Positions 1 through 5,549 of a stretch of 7,502 nt of DNA are shown here, one piece after another. The notes beneath the pieces are model-generated. The model searched no databases, was not told the origin of the DNA, and saw nothing but the letters and a program-made list of their open reading frames with translations. Positions within the stretch are counted from its first letter, which is position 1. The number at the start of each line of letters is the position of its first letter. Origin of the DNA: Methylotenera_A sp040387035 (GTDB taxonomy: Bacteria; Pseudomonadota; Gammaproteobacteria; Burkholderiales; Methylophilaceae); contig JAZKEN010000113.1 of NCBI GenBank assembly GCA_040387035.1, forward strand, positions 1 to 7,502. Reading direction: 5' to 3'. A program made the position numbers and the translations under genes.

Positions 1-1149
1 TGCGAAAAATGCGGTGAAGTACCAGTGCCAGCGGAACAATTACCGGTTGTACTGCCAGAAGACGTGGTGATGGATGGCGTTGGCTCACCGATTAAAAAGG
101 ACCCGCATTTTTACGAAACCACCTGCCCTAGTTGCAGCGGCAAAGCCACGCGCGAAACCGATACCCTGGATACCTTTTTTGAATCATCCTGGTATTTTGC
201 GCGTTACGCCAGTTTTGATAGCAACACGGCCATGGTGGATGAGCGCGCCAATTACTGGTTGCCGGTTGACCAATATGTGGGTGGTATTGAGCATGCCATT
301 CTGCATTTGCTGTATGCACGCTTCTTTAATAAATTGATGCGCGACGTGGGCTTGATTAAAAATGATGAACCGTTTACCAACTTGCTGACCCAAGGCATGG
401 TGCTAAAAGATGGCTCAAAAATGAGTAAATCCAAAGGCAATACGGTAGACCCTCAAGCCTTGATCGATACCTATGGCGCCGATACCGCCCGTTTGTTTAT
501 GATGTTTGCCGCGCCGCCTGAGCAAAGCCTGGAATGGGCTGACAGCGGTGTAGAGGGTGCGAACCGCTTTTTACGCAGACTTTGGAAGGCCTGTTATGAG
601 CATGTTGAGCTAGGCGAAATCAGCGCTTATACCACTGGCGAATTGACAGTCGAATTAAAAAACATCCGCTTGCAATTGCACCTGACCATTGAAAAAGTAG
701 CCGATGACTATGGTCGCCGCCATAGTTTTAACACGGCGATCTCATCGGTGATGGAGTTGATGAATGCCTTGGCTAAAATTGAGGGCAGTGATGCCATCAC
801 CCGAAGTGTGCGCCAGGAAGTATTGCAGAATGTGACCTTATTATTGTCACCTATCGTGCCGCATATTTGCCAAGCATTGTGGACAGAACTTAAGCCTGAC
901 AGCAGCATTTTAGACACGGTCTGGCCGATTGCCGACAAAGCGGCGATGGTACAAGATGAAGTGGAGTTGGTGCTGCAAGTAAACGGCAAATTGCGCGGCA
1001 GCATGATTGTGTCTAAGCAATTGACTAAAGATTCCATTGAGCAACTGGCAATCGCGCAAACCTGTATTACAAAGTTTTTGGTGGATGGTCAAACTGTGCG
1101 TAAAATCATTGTTGTGCCCAATAAATTGGTGAATGTGGTGATTGGATAA
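1..1149 (+). CDS. leuS: Leucyl-tRNA synthetase, C-terminal part (5' end outside window)
   Basis: Class I aminoacyl-tRNA synthetase that charges tRNA-Leu with leucine in the cytoplasm. The frame is open from base 1, so the gene enters from the left; the fragment is 382 residues. Visible landmarks: a CxxC pair at codons 1-4 and a second one (CPSC, 124-135), together resembling the zinc-binding module; the TDTLDTFFESSWYFARY segment; GGIEHAILHLLYARFF of the catalytic core; the KMSKS ATP-binding loop at 418-432; DSGVEGANRFLRRLW opening the helical anticodon-binding domain; and the C-terminal domain with LVLQVNGKLRG and a VRKIIVVPNKLVNVVIG ending. Only a few residues separate GMVLKDG from KMSKS, so the leucine-specific insertion that E. 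coli LeuRS carries there is absent. The stop codon abuts the lptE start, indicating one operon. Identification is secure from these family motifs. Confidence 0.97.
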   Translation, partial: CEKCGEVPVPAEQLPVVLPEDVVMDGVGSPIKKDPHFYETTCPSCSGKATRETDTLDTFFESSWYFARYASFDSNTAMVDERANYWLPVDQYVGGIEHAILHLLYARFFNKLMRDVGLIKNDEPFTNLLTQGMVLKDGSKMSKSKGNTVDPQALIDTYGADTARLFMMFAAPPEQSLEWADSGVEGANRFLRRLWKACYEHVELGEISAYTTGELTVELKNIRLQLHLTIEKVADDYGRRHSFNTAISSVMELMNALAKIEGSDAITRSVRQEVLQNVTLLLSPIVPHICQALWTELKPDSSILDTVWPIADKAAMVQDEVELVLQVNGKLRGSMIVSKQLTKDSIEQLAIAQTCITKFLVDGQTVRKIIVVPNKLVNVVIG

Positions 1150-1650
1150 ATGTTGAACATACTTAACTTAAATACATTGCTGCGCAAGCTGTTTTGCCTG
1201 GGCCTGCTGACCACTTTGATAAGTTGCGGCTTTCATTTGCGCGGCGCGGCGGATATGTCATTTCACAGCATATTTATCCAGGGCAACACGCTAACCATCT
1301 CAAAAAACTTGAAAAAGTCGCTGGCAACCAATGGCATAACCGTTTTAGGTTCTGCTGAAAAGGCAGAAGTACTACTGGAACTGTTAGGTGAAGAAAGCGA
1401 AAAACGTATTTTGTCACTTAGCGGACGCGGCGTGGTAAACGAGTTCGAGCTGTTTTATCGTATTCATTACCGCGTGAAATCGGCAGGTGCAGAGTTGTGG
1501 AGCCCGGTACAGACGCTTGAAGCGCGCCGCGATTTTTCTTACAGCGATGCTAATTTGCTGGCCAAACAAGGCGAAGAAAAACGCTTGAACGAGAATATGC
1601 AGGCCGATGTGCTGAGCAGCCTGATACGTCGTTTATCTGCGCTTAAATAA
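1150..1650 (+). CDS. lptE: LPS-assembly lipoprotein LptE
   Basis: Outer-membrane lipoprotein that plugs the LptD barrel and helps deliver lipopolysaccharide to the cell surface. The 166-residue product begins with a lipoprotein signal peptide: positive residues at R12 and K13, a hydrophobic stretch, then the lipobox L23-I24-S25-C26. C26 would be the lipidated first residue of the mature protein. Gly at +2 fits outer-membrane targeting, since there is no Asp retention signal. GFHLRG right after the Cys is the family hallmark (older name RlpB). The ATG directly follows the leuS TAA with no gap; a weak GGTGA (1137-1141) lies 8 nt upstream, so translational coupling to leuS is likely. The gene ends in tandem TAA TAA stops. 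LptE sequences diverge strongly, so the call rests on the lipobox, the GFHLRG motif, the length and the leuS-lptE-holA context, which is the classic arrangement. Confidence 0.93.
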   Translation: MLNILNLNTLLRKLFCLGLLTTLISCGFHLRGAADMSFHSIFIQGNTLTISKNLKKSLATNGITVLGSAEKAEVLLELLGEESEKRILSLSGRGVVNEFELFYRIHYRVKSAGAELWSPVQTLEARRDFSYSDANLLAKQGEEKRLNENMQADVLSSLIRRLSALK

Positions 1651-1673
1651 TAATCGAGCGCGTCTTTTAAACC

Positions 1674-2687
1674 GTGCAATTAGATTCAAACCAGCTCAAG
1701 CAACATCTGGCTAAAAACCTGGCGCCTTTGTATGTGCTGGTTGGCGATGAGCCACTGGCACTTAACGAATGCCTGGACAGCATACGCCAGGCGGCGCGCA
1801 ATGGTGGTGCTGATGAGCGTAGCAGTTTTATTGTAGAACGTAATTTTAACTGGCAACAAATCCAGCAGTTTTCACAAGCCTTGTCGCTATTTTCAAGTTT
1901 ACGGCTGTTAGAGATTCATATTCCCAGCGGCAAACCAGGCGTGGATGGCGGCAAAGCCATCACCGAATTGTGCGCGAAGCTGATACCCGACACTACCATT
2001 ATTATCACGCTGCCTTCGCTTGAGCGCGATGCTAAAAATAGTGCTTGGTTTGCTGCGCTGCAAAAGGCCGCCGTGGTGATTGAGTTAAAAGAAATCCCAC
2101 CCAATCAGTTGCCGCAATGGCTTTCCGCGCGCTTGGCACTGCAAAATCAACGTACAGATGCTATCTCGCTGGCTTTTATCGCGCACCAAGTAGAGGGTAA
2201 CTTACTGGCGGCGCACCAAGAAATTCAAAAACTCGGTTTGCTCTATCCTGCAGGTGAGATTAGTAGCGATGCGGTGCGCGAAGCCGTACTGAATGTATCG
2301 CGCTTCGATGCTTTTCAGCTGGGTGATGCCGTGCTGGCGGGAGATACCTCACGCGTTACCGCTATCTTGCAGGGTTTGCAAGATGAAGGCGAAAACGCGG
2401 TGGCGGTGATGAACCCACTAATGTGGGTTCTTCGCCCCTTGTTACGCATCAAACAGGCAGAAGCGCGCAATGAAAACATCACCGCAGCGATGACAAACGC
2501 GCGTATCTATGGCGACAGGCAAGCGTTGGTTAAGCGCGCGATTAGCCGCTTAAGCTTACGCCAGCTGGAAGCCGCACTACAAAAGCTATGCGATATTGAT
2601 AAAACCGCCAAAGGCATGATGCAAGGCGATGCATGGCTAGAGCTTTCCAGGCTATGCTTCGGCCTGGCTAAAGTGCGAGCACGCTAG
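1674..2687 (+). CDS. holA: DNA polymerase III subunit delta
   Basis: Delta subunit of the clamp-loader complex, the wrench that opens the beta sliding clamp for loading onto primed DNA. The 337-residue length matches the family (E. coli 343). The N-terminus MQLDSNQLKQHLAKNLAPLY followed by VLVGDEPLALNE (about residues 22-33) is the typical opening of this non-ATP-hydrolysing AAA+-like subunit. Also visible are LEIHIPSGKPG, the hydrophobic strand TTIIITLP, and the middle-domain signature VEGNLLAAHQEIQKLGLL. The C-terminal helical domain contains NPLMWVLRPLLRIKQA and ends in a helix rich in Leu and Arg. The start is GTG at 1674, chosen because it gives the conserved MQL..QL..HL opening; no strong ribosome-binding site precedes it. 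It lies 23 bp after lptE in the same direction. Confidence 0.95.
   Translation: MQLDSNQLKQHLAKNLAPLYVLVGDEPLALNECLDSIRQAARNGGADERSSFIVERNFNWQQIQQFSQALSLFSSLRLLEIHIPSGKPGVDGGKAITELCAKLIPDTTIIITLPSLERDAKNSAWFAALQKAAVVIELKEIPPNQLPQWLSARLALQNQRTDAISLAFIAHQVEGNLLAAHQEIQKLGLLYPAGEISSDAVREAVLNVSRFDAFQLGDAVLAGDTSRVTAILQGLQDEGENAVAVMNPLMWVLRPLLRIKQAEARNENITAAMTNARIYGDRQALVKRAISRLSLRQLEAALQKLCDIDKTAKGMMQGDAWLELSRLCFGLAKVRAR
2411..2430 (+). repeat. Perfect 8-bp inverted repeat inside holA
   Basis: GAACCCAC (2411-2418) and its exact complement GTGGGTTC (2423-2430) are separated by a TAAT loop, giving a compact hairpin inside the holA coding region. No T-run follows, so it is not an intrinsic terminator as drawn. 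It may only reflect codon choice for Asn-Pro-Leu-Met-Trp-Val. Confidence 0.6.
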
Positions 2688-2705
2688 TACACCCTCATAC
2701 AAAAA

Positions 2706-2719
2706 ACTAGCCAGCTAGT
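2706..2719 (+). repeat. Short inverted repeat in the holA-proA gap, CTAG-rich
   Basis: ACTAG (2706-2710) and CTAGT (2715-2719) flank a CCAG loop. CTAG, a tetranucleotide generally scarce in proteobacteria, occurs at 2684-2687, 2707-2710, 2715-2718 and 2720-2723. The stem is only 5 bp, so it could be a protein-binding site upstream of the putative proA promoter or simply chance. Confidence 0.35.
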
Positions 2720-2738
2720 CTAGTGCATGGCAAAACCG

Positions 2739-2744
2739 TATAAT
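2739..2744 (+). promoter_or_regulatory. Consensus -10 box (TATAAT) directly before proA
   Basis: TATAAT is a perfect sigma-70 -10 hexamer and ends 7 nt before the ATG at 2752. If used, transcription would begin at or within a base of that ATG, making a nearly leaderless proA mRNA. The -35 region is poor (TAGTCT at 2716-2721 with 17-bp spacing matches the consensus at 3 of 6 positions) and there is no TG extension. The box could therefore be fortuitous, or depend on an activator. Confidence 0.4.
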
Positions 2745-2751
2745 GGTCGTT

Positions 2752-4008
2752 ATGGACATTAAAAACTACATGCAAACGGTTGGTATTAACGCACGTGCCG
2801 CATCACGCCTAATGGCGGCGGCTGATACCAGCACCAAAAACCAGGCACTTTTAAATATTGCCAGCGCCATCCTGCGCGAAAAATCTGCATTGATTGCTGC
2901 CAACCAACAAGACTTAGCTGCAGCGCGCGCCAACGGCTTGGATGATGCGATGCTAGATAGACTGACCTTATCTGAAAAATCGATTCTCACTATGGCTGAA
3001 GGCTTGCAGCAAATTGCGAACTTAGCCGATCCGATTGGCGAAATGAGCAACTTTAAATATCGCCCTAGCGGTATTCAAATAGGCCAGATGCGTGTGCCAT
3101 TGGGCGTGATTGGTATTATCTATGAAGCGCGTCCAAACGTAACAGTTGACGCGGCGGGGCTTTGCATCAAATCAGGCAATGCCTGTATCTTGCGTGGCGG
3201 ATCTGAGGCGATTCATTGCAATCAGGCACTGGCAAAACTGGTGCACGAAGGTTTGGAAAAAGCAGGATTACCAACATCTGCGGTGCAAGTGATTGAAACC
3301 ACTGACCGTGCAGCTGTTGGCGAATTAATCACCATGAAACAATATGTGGATGTCATTGTGCCACGTGGCGGCAAAGGCTTGATTGAGCGCATTTCAAATG
3401 ATGCGCGTATCCCTGTGATTAAGCATTTGGATGGTAATTGCCATGTCTATATTGATGATGAGGCCGATTTAGCCAAAGCGTTGCCTATTTTAGAGAATAG
3501 CAAAGCCCAGCGTTTAGGTACCTGTAATACCGCCGAATCTTTATTGATTGCGCGCTCAGTGGCAACAGACATGTTACCTAAGCTTGCCGCAATGCTAACC
3601 GCTAATGGCATAGAGATTCGCGGCTGTGCAGAGACTTTGGCATTAGTGCCACAGGCTAAAGCGGCTACGGATGAAGATTTCTATACTGAATACTTGGCTG
3701 CAATTATTTCTTGCAAGGTAGTGGATGGGCTGGATGAGGCGATTACGCACATCAACCAGCACTCTAGCCAGCATACGGAAGCGATTGTGACTGAAAACTA
3801 TACCAAAGCCAGGCGTTTTTTGCGTGAAGTGGACTCAAGTAGTGTGATGGTCAATGCCTCTACACGCTTTGCAGATGGCTTTGAATATGGCTTGGGTGCA
3901 GAAATTGGTATTTCAACCGATAAGCTGCATGCACGTGGCCCTGTGGGTTTAGAGGGTTTGACTTCACTTAAATACATCGTACTTGGTAATGGCCAAGTAC
4001 GTAGCTAA
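2752..4008 (+). CDS. proA: Glutamate-5-semialdehyde dehydrogenase (gamma-glutamyl phosphate reductase)
   Basis: Second enzyme of proline synthesis: NADPH-dependent reduction of gamma-glutamyl phosphate to glutamate-5-semialdehyde in the cytoplasm. From the preferred start at 2752 (MDIKNYMQTVG, the usual betaproteobacterial opening) it has 418 residues, against 417 in E. coli. An in-frame ATG at 2743 would add three residues but lies inside a TATAAT box. Aldehyde-dehydrogenase fold landmarks: VPLGVIGIIYEARPNVTVDA for cofactor binding, CILRGGSEA, the VPRGGKGLI loop, and catalytic Cys258 in LGTCNTAES (codon 3523-3525). The ProA family signature (V-x5-A-I-x-H-I-x2-H-S-S-x-H-T-E-x-I) is complete at residues 324-345. 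The partner kinase gene proB is not adjacent; in many betaproteobacteria it is located elsewhere. No Shine-Dalgarno sequence precedes the start. Confidence 0.97.
   Translation: MDIKNYMQTVGINARAASRLMAAADTSTKNQALLNIASAILREKSALIAANQQDLAAARANGLDDAMLDRLTLSEKSILTMAEGLQQIANLADPIGEMSNFKYRPSGIQIGQMRVPLGVIGIIYEARPNVTVDAAGLCIKSGNACILRGGSEAIHCNQALAKLVHEGLEKAGLPTSAVQVIETTDRAAVGELITMKQYVDVIVPRGGKGLIERISNDARIPVIKHLDGNCHVYIDDEADLAKALPILENSKAQRLGTCNTAESLLIARSVATDMLPKLAAMLTANGIEIRGCAETLALVPQAKAATDEDFYTEYLAAIISCKVVDGLDEAITHINQHSSQHTEAIVTENYTKARRFLREVDSSSVMVNASTRFADGFEYGLGAEIGISTDKLHARGPVGLEGLTSLKYIVLGNGQVRS
3978..4001 (+). repeat. Perfect 9-bp hairpin spanning the proA 3' end, before nadD
   Basis: CGTACTTGG (3978-3986) and CCAAGTACG (3993-4001) are exact complements around a 6-nt TAATGG loop. 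The hairpin lies in the last proA codons and ends 15 nt before the nadD ATG. No T-run follows, so termination is unlikely. Position and stability suggest a role in RNA stability or in coupling nadD translation to proA, but this is inference. Confidence 0.6.
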
Positions 4009-4016
4009 CTTTATCC

Positions 4017-4658
4017 ATGAAGTGCATAGGCCTATTGGGTGGGACATTTAATCCCATCCATTTTGGGCATTTGCGCATGGCGCAAGAGCTGGCCGAAGCA
4101 CTTCATTTGGATGAGGTACGCTTTGTTCCCTCTGCCAATCCACCCCATAAAACAGCACCGGTCGTTTCTGCAGAACATCGCGCGCATATGGTGCAATTGG
4201 CCATTGAGCACAACCCACTATTTAAACTAGATACGCGTGAGCTCATGCGTAGTGGCGCTTCATACACGATTGATACGCTCCTATCATTACGTAACGAGCT
4301 TGGCCATGACGTGGCCTTATGCCTGATGATGGGCACCGATGCTTTTACTAAGCTGAACACATGGCATCGCTGGCAAGAATTACTCGACTATTGTCATATC
4401 GTTTTAGTACAAAGGCCGAACAGCACCCCCAAACAGCCTTTAGATAAAGTGCTTGAATCGCTGTTGCATGAGCATTACACAGAAGATATTGAAGAGTTAT
4501 CTACACTGGCTGCCGGCTATATTCATATGCAGACGATTACTGCGCTGGATGTATCGTCAACCGCGATCAGGGCTGCTTTTTGCAAAAAACAGCCGCCGCA
4601 TTATTTAATGCCGGAGACGGTAATCAACTATATTAACTCGCATCAGCTATACACTTAA
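4017..4658 (+). CDS. nadD: Nicotinate-nucleotide adenylyltransferase
   Basis: Transfers AMP from ATP to nicotinate mononucleotide, giving deamido-NAD, in the last part of NAD synthesis. The 213 residues equal the E. coli length. The nucleotidyltransferase-fold signature GGTFNPIHFGHLR occupies residues 8-20, with the HxGH catalytic motif at H15-H18. FVPSANPPHK (substrate loop), MMGTDAF, WHRWQEL and the C-terminal SSTAIR motif (180-185) that binds the ATP phosphates all follow in the expected order. The ATG is 8 bp after the proA stop, and no Shine-Dalgarno sequence is visible in that gap, so translation may depend on ribosomes finishing proA. In many proteobacteria nadD is followed by rsfS and rlmH. 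Here it is followed by a terminator and a gene on the opposite strand. Confidence 0.97.
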   Translation: MKCIGLLGGTFNPIHFGHLRMAQELAEALHLDEVRFVPSANPPHKTAPVVSAEHRAHMVQLAIEHNPLFKLDTRELMRSGASYTIDTLLSLRNELGHDVALCLMMGTDAFTKLNTWHRWQELLDYCHIVLVQRPNSTPKQPLDKVLESLLHEHYTEDIEELSTLAAGYIHMQTITALDVSSTAIRAAFCKKQPPHYLMPETVINYINSHQLYT

Positions 4659-4673
4659 ATAACAGCAAACAAA

Positions 4674-4707
4674 AATAAAAAAGCCTCCAATCGGAGGCTT
4701 TTTTATT
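4674..4707. terminator. Bidirectional intrinsic terminator between nadD and the PEP-CTERM gene
   Basis: The GC core GCCTCC (4683-4688) pairs with GGAGGC (4693-4698) around an AATC loop. It is extended by A6/T6 tracts and three more pairs, giving two perfect 15-nt arms. The T-run at 4699-4704 terminates the + strand leuS-nadD unit. The A-run at 4677-4682 gives the same T-run on the - strand, terminating the convergent gene. Confidence 0.93.
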
Positions 4708-4725
4708 ACAAGGCTAACTTAACAC

Positions 4726-4743
4726 ATTGATTTTAAAATCAAT
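4726..4743. repeat. Perfect 18-bp AT-rich palindrome just behind the PEP-CTERM stop codon
   Basis: ATTGATTTTAAAATCAAT is an uninterrupted palindrome beginning 2 bp beyond the stop codon of the - strand gene and 18 bp from the terminator. It shares TTGATTTT and AATCAAT with the palindrome at 5510-5527 on the other side of the gene, but its TTGAT/ATCAA half-sites are 6 bp apart instead of 4. It may be a protein-binding site, an mRNA 3' structure or a relic of insertion; AT-rich chance is also possible. Confidence 0.6.
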
Positions 4744-4745
4744 TA

Positions 4746-5354
4746 TTAAGCAGCTTTTGCTTTGTTACGACGACGTGCAATACCGAAAGCACCTAATGCA
4801 GAAGCCAATAATGGCAATGCAGCTGGAACTGGAACAGAGCTAACGCGAACAACCAAGTCATCAGCGTCTAGGTCTAGTGAGCCACCGTCATTGAAGCCGA
4901 TATTGAAGCTACCTGAACTAGATGAGTCTAATAAATAATAGATATTATTGATATTAGAACCGCCTACTTTATTTTCAGCAGTTAATCCGCCGCTACCAGT
5001 GAAACCAAAGTCGATTACACCAGCAGAAATTACAAAATCATAAGTCTCACCAACTACAGCAGTGTTTGTATCAAAGTAGAATGCGCCGCTTTGTAAGTAG
5101 AAGTTTTGATTACCAGCTTCTTTACCTAAGTATGTAACTCTGAACACTGTATCAGCTGATGCTGAAAGTTGACCATTGTAACCTTGTGTATCGAATGTTA
5201 CGTCGTTACCCGCGGTAGGAGCATCAACAGATGCATCGGTAAAGTCTACTGCTGTTGCGTTATATTCCAGTGATAAATCACCAGCTGTTAACGTTGCTGA
5301 CTGAGCTGACATTGCTGCTAATGTAAAACCTAGTGCGATTAAAATCTTTTTCAT
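4746..5354 (-). CDS. Secreted protein with PEP-CTERM (VPxPAA-type) sorting signal
   Basis: A 202-residue exported protein of unknown function. It starts with a Sec signal peptide (MKK, then the hydrophobic segment ILIALGFTLAAMSA, cleavage probably between residues 17 and 20). The C-terminal sorting signal at about 174-202 has the motif VPVPAALPLL, a hydrophobic helix (LPLLASALGAFGIA), a basic RRR cluster and a short tail. This matches the VPxPA variant of PEP-CTERM tails, which exosortases recognise and process at the inner membrane during export to the surface or matrix. The mature part has no cysteine, is rich in Asp, Gly, Ser, Asn and Thr, and looks beta-rich, with a SSSSGSFNIGF segment and a GGSLDLDADD stretch. 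I recognise no catalytic motif. The start has a good AAGGGG ribosome-binding site. No exosortase lies in the window. The gene is visibly more AT-rich than its neighbours, consistent with an accessory gene. Confidence 0.9.
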   Translation of the reverse strand: MKKILIALGFTLAAMSAQSATLTAGDLSLEYNATAVDFTDASVDAPTAGNDVTFDTQGYNGQLSASADTVFRVTYLGKEAGNQNFYLQSGAFYFDTNTAVVGETYDFVISAGVIDFGFTGSGGLTAENKVGGSNINNIYYLLDSSSSGSFNIGFNDGGSLDLDADDLVVRVSSVPVPAALPLLASALGAFGIARRRNKAKAA

Positions 5355-5360
5355 TGTATT

Positions 5361-5366
5361 CCCCTT
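5361..5366 (-). promoter_or_regulatory. Strong ribosome-binding site of the PEP-CTERM gene
   Basis: AAGGGG on the - strand lies 6 nt before the ATG at 5354. It is the clearest Shine-Dalgarno sequence in the window; the other complete genes have weak ones or none. It fixes the start and suggests efficient translation. Confidence 0.8.
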
Positions 5367-5419
5367 ATTAATTAAAACCGAAATTGCTAAAAATTGACTA
5401 ACTTAATTTGACAGTTCCG

Positions 5420-5448
5420 ATAATAGGGAGATGGGTGGTTTGCAGCAA
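5420..5448 (-). promoter_or_regulatory. Candidate sigma-70 promoter of the PEP-CTERM gene
   Basis: On the - strand, TTGCTG (5448-5443) as -35 and TATTAT (5425-5420) as -10 are separated by exactly 17 bp. The -10 matches the consensus at 5 of 6 positions and the -35 at only 3 of 6, so help from an activator is plausible. The start site would lie near 5413, giving a leader of roughly 58 nt before the ATG. Confidence 0.6.
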
Positions 5449-5464
5449 TAGCCCGTATGGGCTA
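5449..5464. promoter_or_regulatory. 16-bp palindrome abutting the -35 box (candidate operator)
   Basis: TAGCCC (5449-5454) and GGGCTA (5459-5464) are exact complements around GTAT. The palindrome touches the upstream edge of the -35 hexamer, about 36-51 bp before the predicted start site, a typical place for an activator. Its GC core stands out in AT-rich surroundings. It is not a terminator: on neither strand does a T-run follow it. The binding protein is unknown. Confidence 0.5.
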
Positions 5465-5509
5465 ATAAAAAACGCTTAATAATTCAGGCATCAAAATATA
5501 TCGCTAAGC

Positions 5510-5527
5510 AATTGATTTTAATCAATT
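5510..5527. promoter_or_regulatory. FNR/CRP-type box upstream of the PEP-CTERM gene
   Basis: AATTGATTTTAATCAATT contains TTGAT-TTTA-ATCAA (5512-5525), an exact match to the FNR/ANR/DNR consensus TTGAT-N4-ATCAA. It is centred at 5518.5, about 105 bp upstream of the predicted start site and 23 bp beyond the bioD stop. The distance is long for a direct activator site. AT-rich DNA can give such palindromes by chance, and it could instead form an AT-rich hairpin after bioD. Confidence 0.5.
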
Positions 5528-5549
5528 AAAAATGCTCAAGCAAAACATT

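Noticed and set aside
708..1037. 109-codon open frame antisense to leuS
   Set aside because: It lies wholly within leuS, with no protein features or start signals of its own.
2181..2220. 10-bp direct repeat GCGCACCAAG at 2181 and 2211 in holA
   Set aside because: The copies are exactly ten codons apart in frame and encode the repeated Ala-His-Gln of a conserved HolA segment; most likely coincidence of codon use.
5408..5424. Perfect TTGACA on the + strand (5408-5413) and GATAAT (5419-5424) as a promoter antisense to bioD
   Set aside because: TTGACA has no -10 at suitable spacing, and the pairing TTGACT (5394) to GATAAT is 19 bp apart; no + strand gene follows.
5441..5464. Sigma-54 type promoter (GG-N10-GC) on the - strand
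   Set aside because: The GG and GC dinucleotides are 8 or 9 bases apart, not 10, and the flanking consensus is poor.
5449..5475. Intrinsic terminator from the TAGCCC/GGGCTA stem
   Set aside because: On the + strand it is followed by A residues, and on the - strand the T-run lies before the stem, so neither direction fits.
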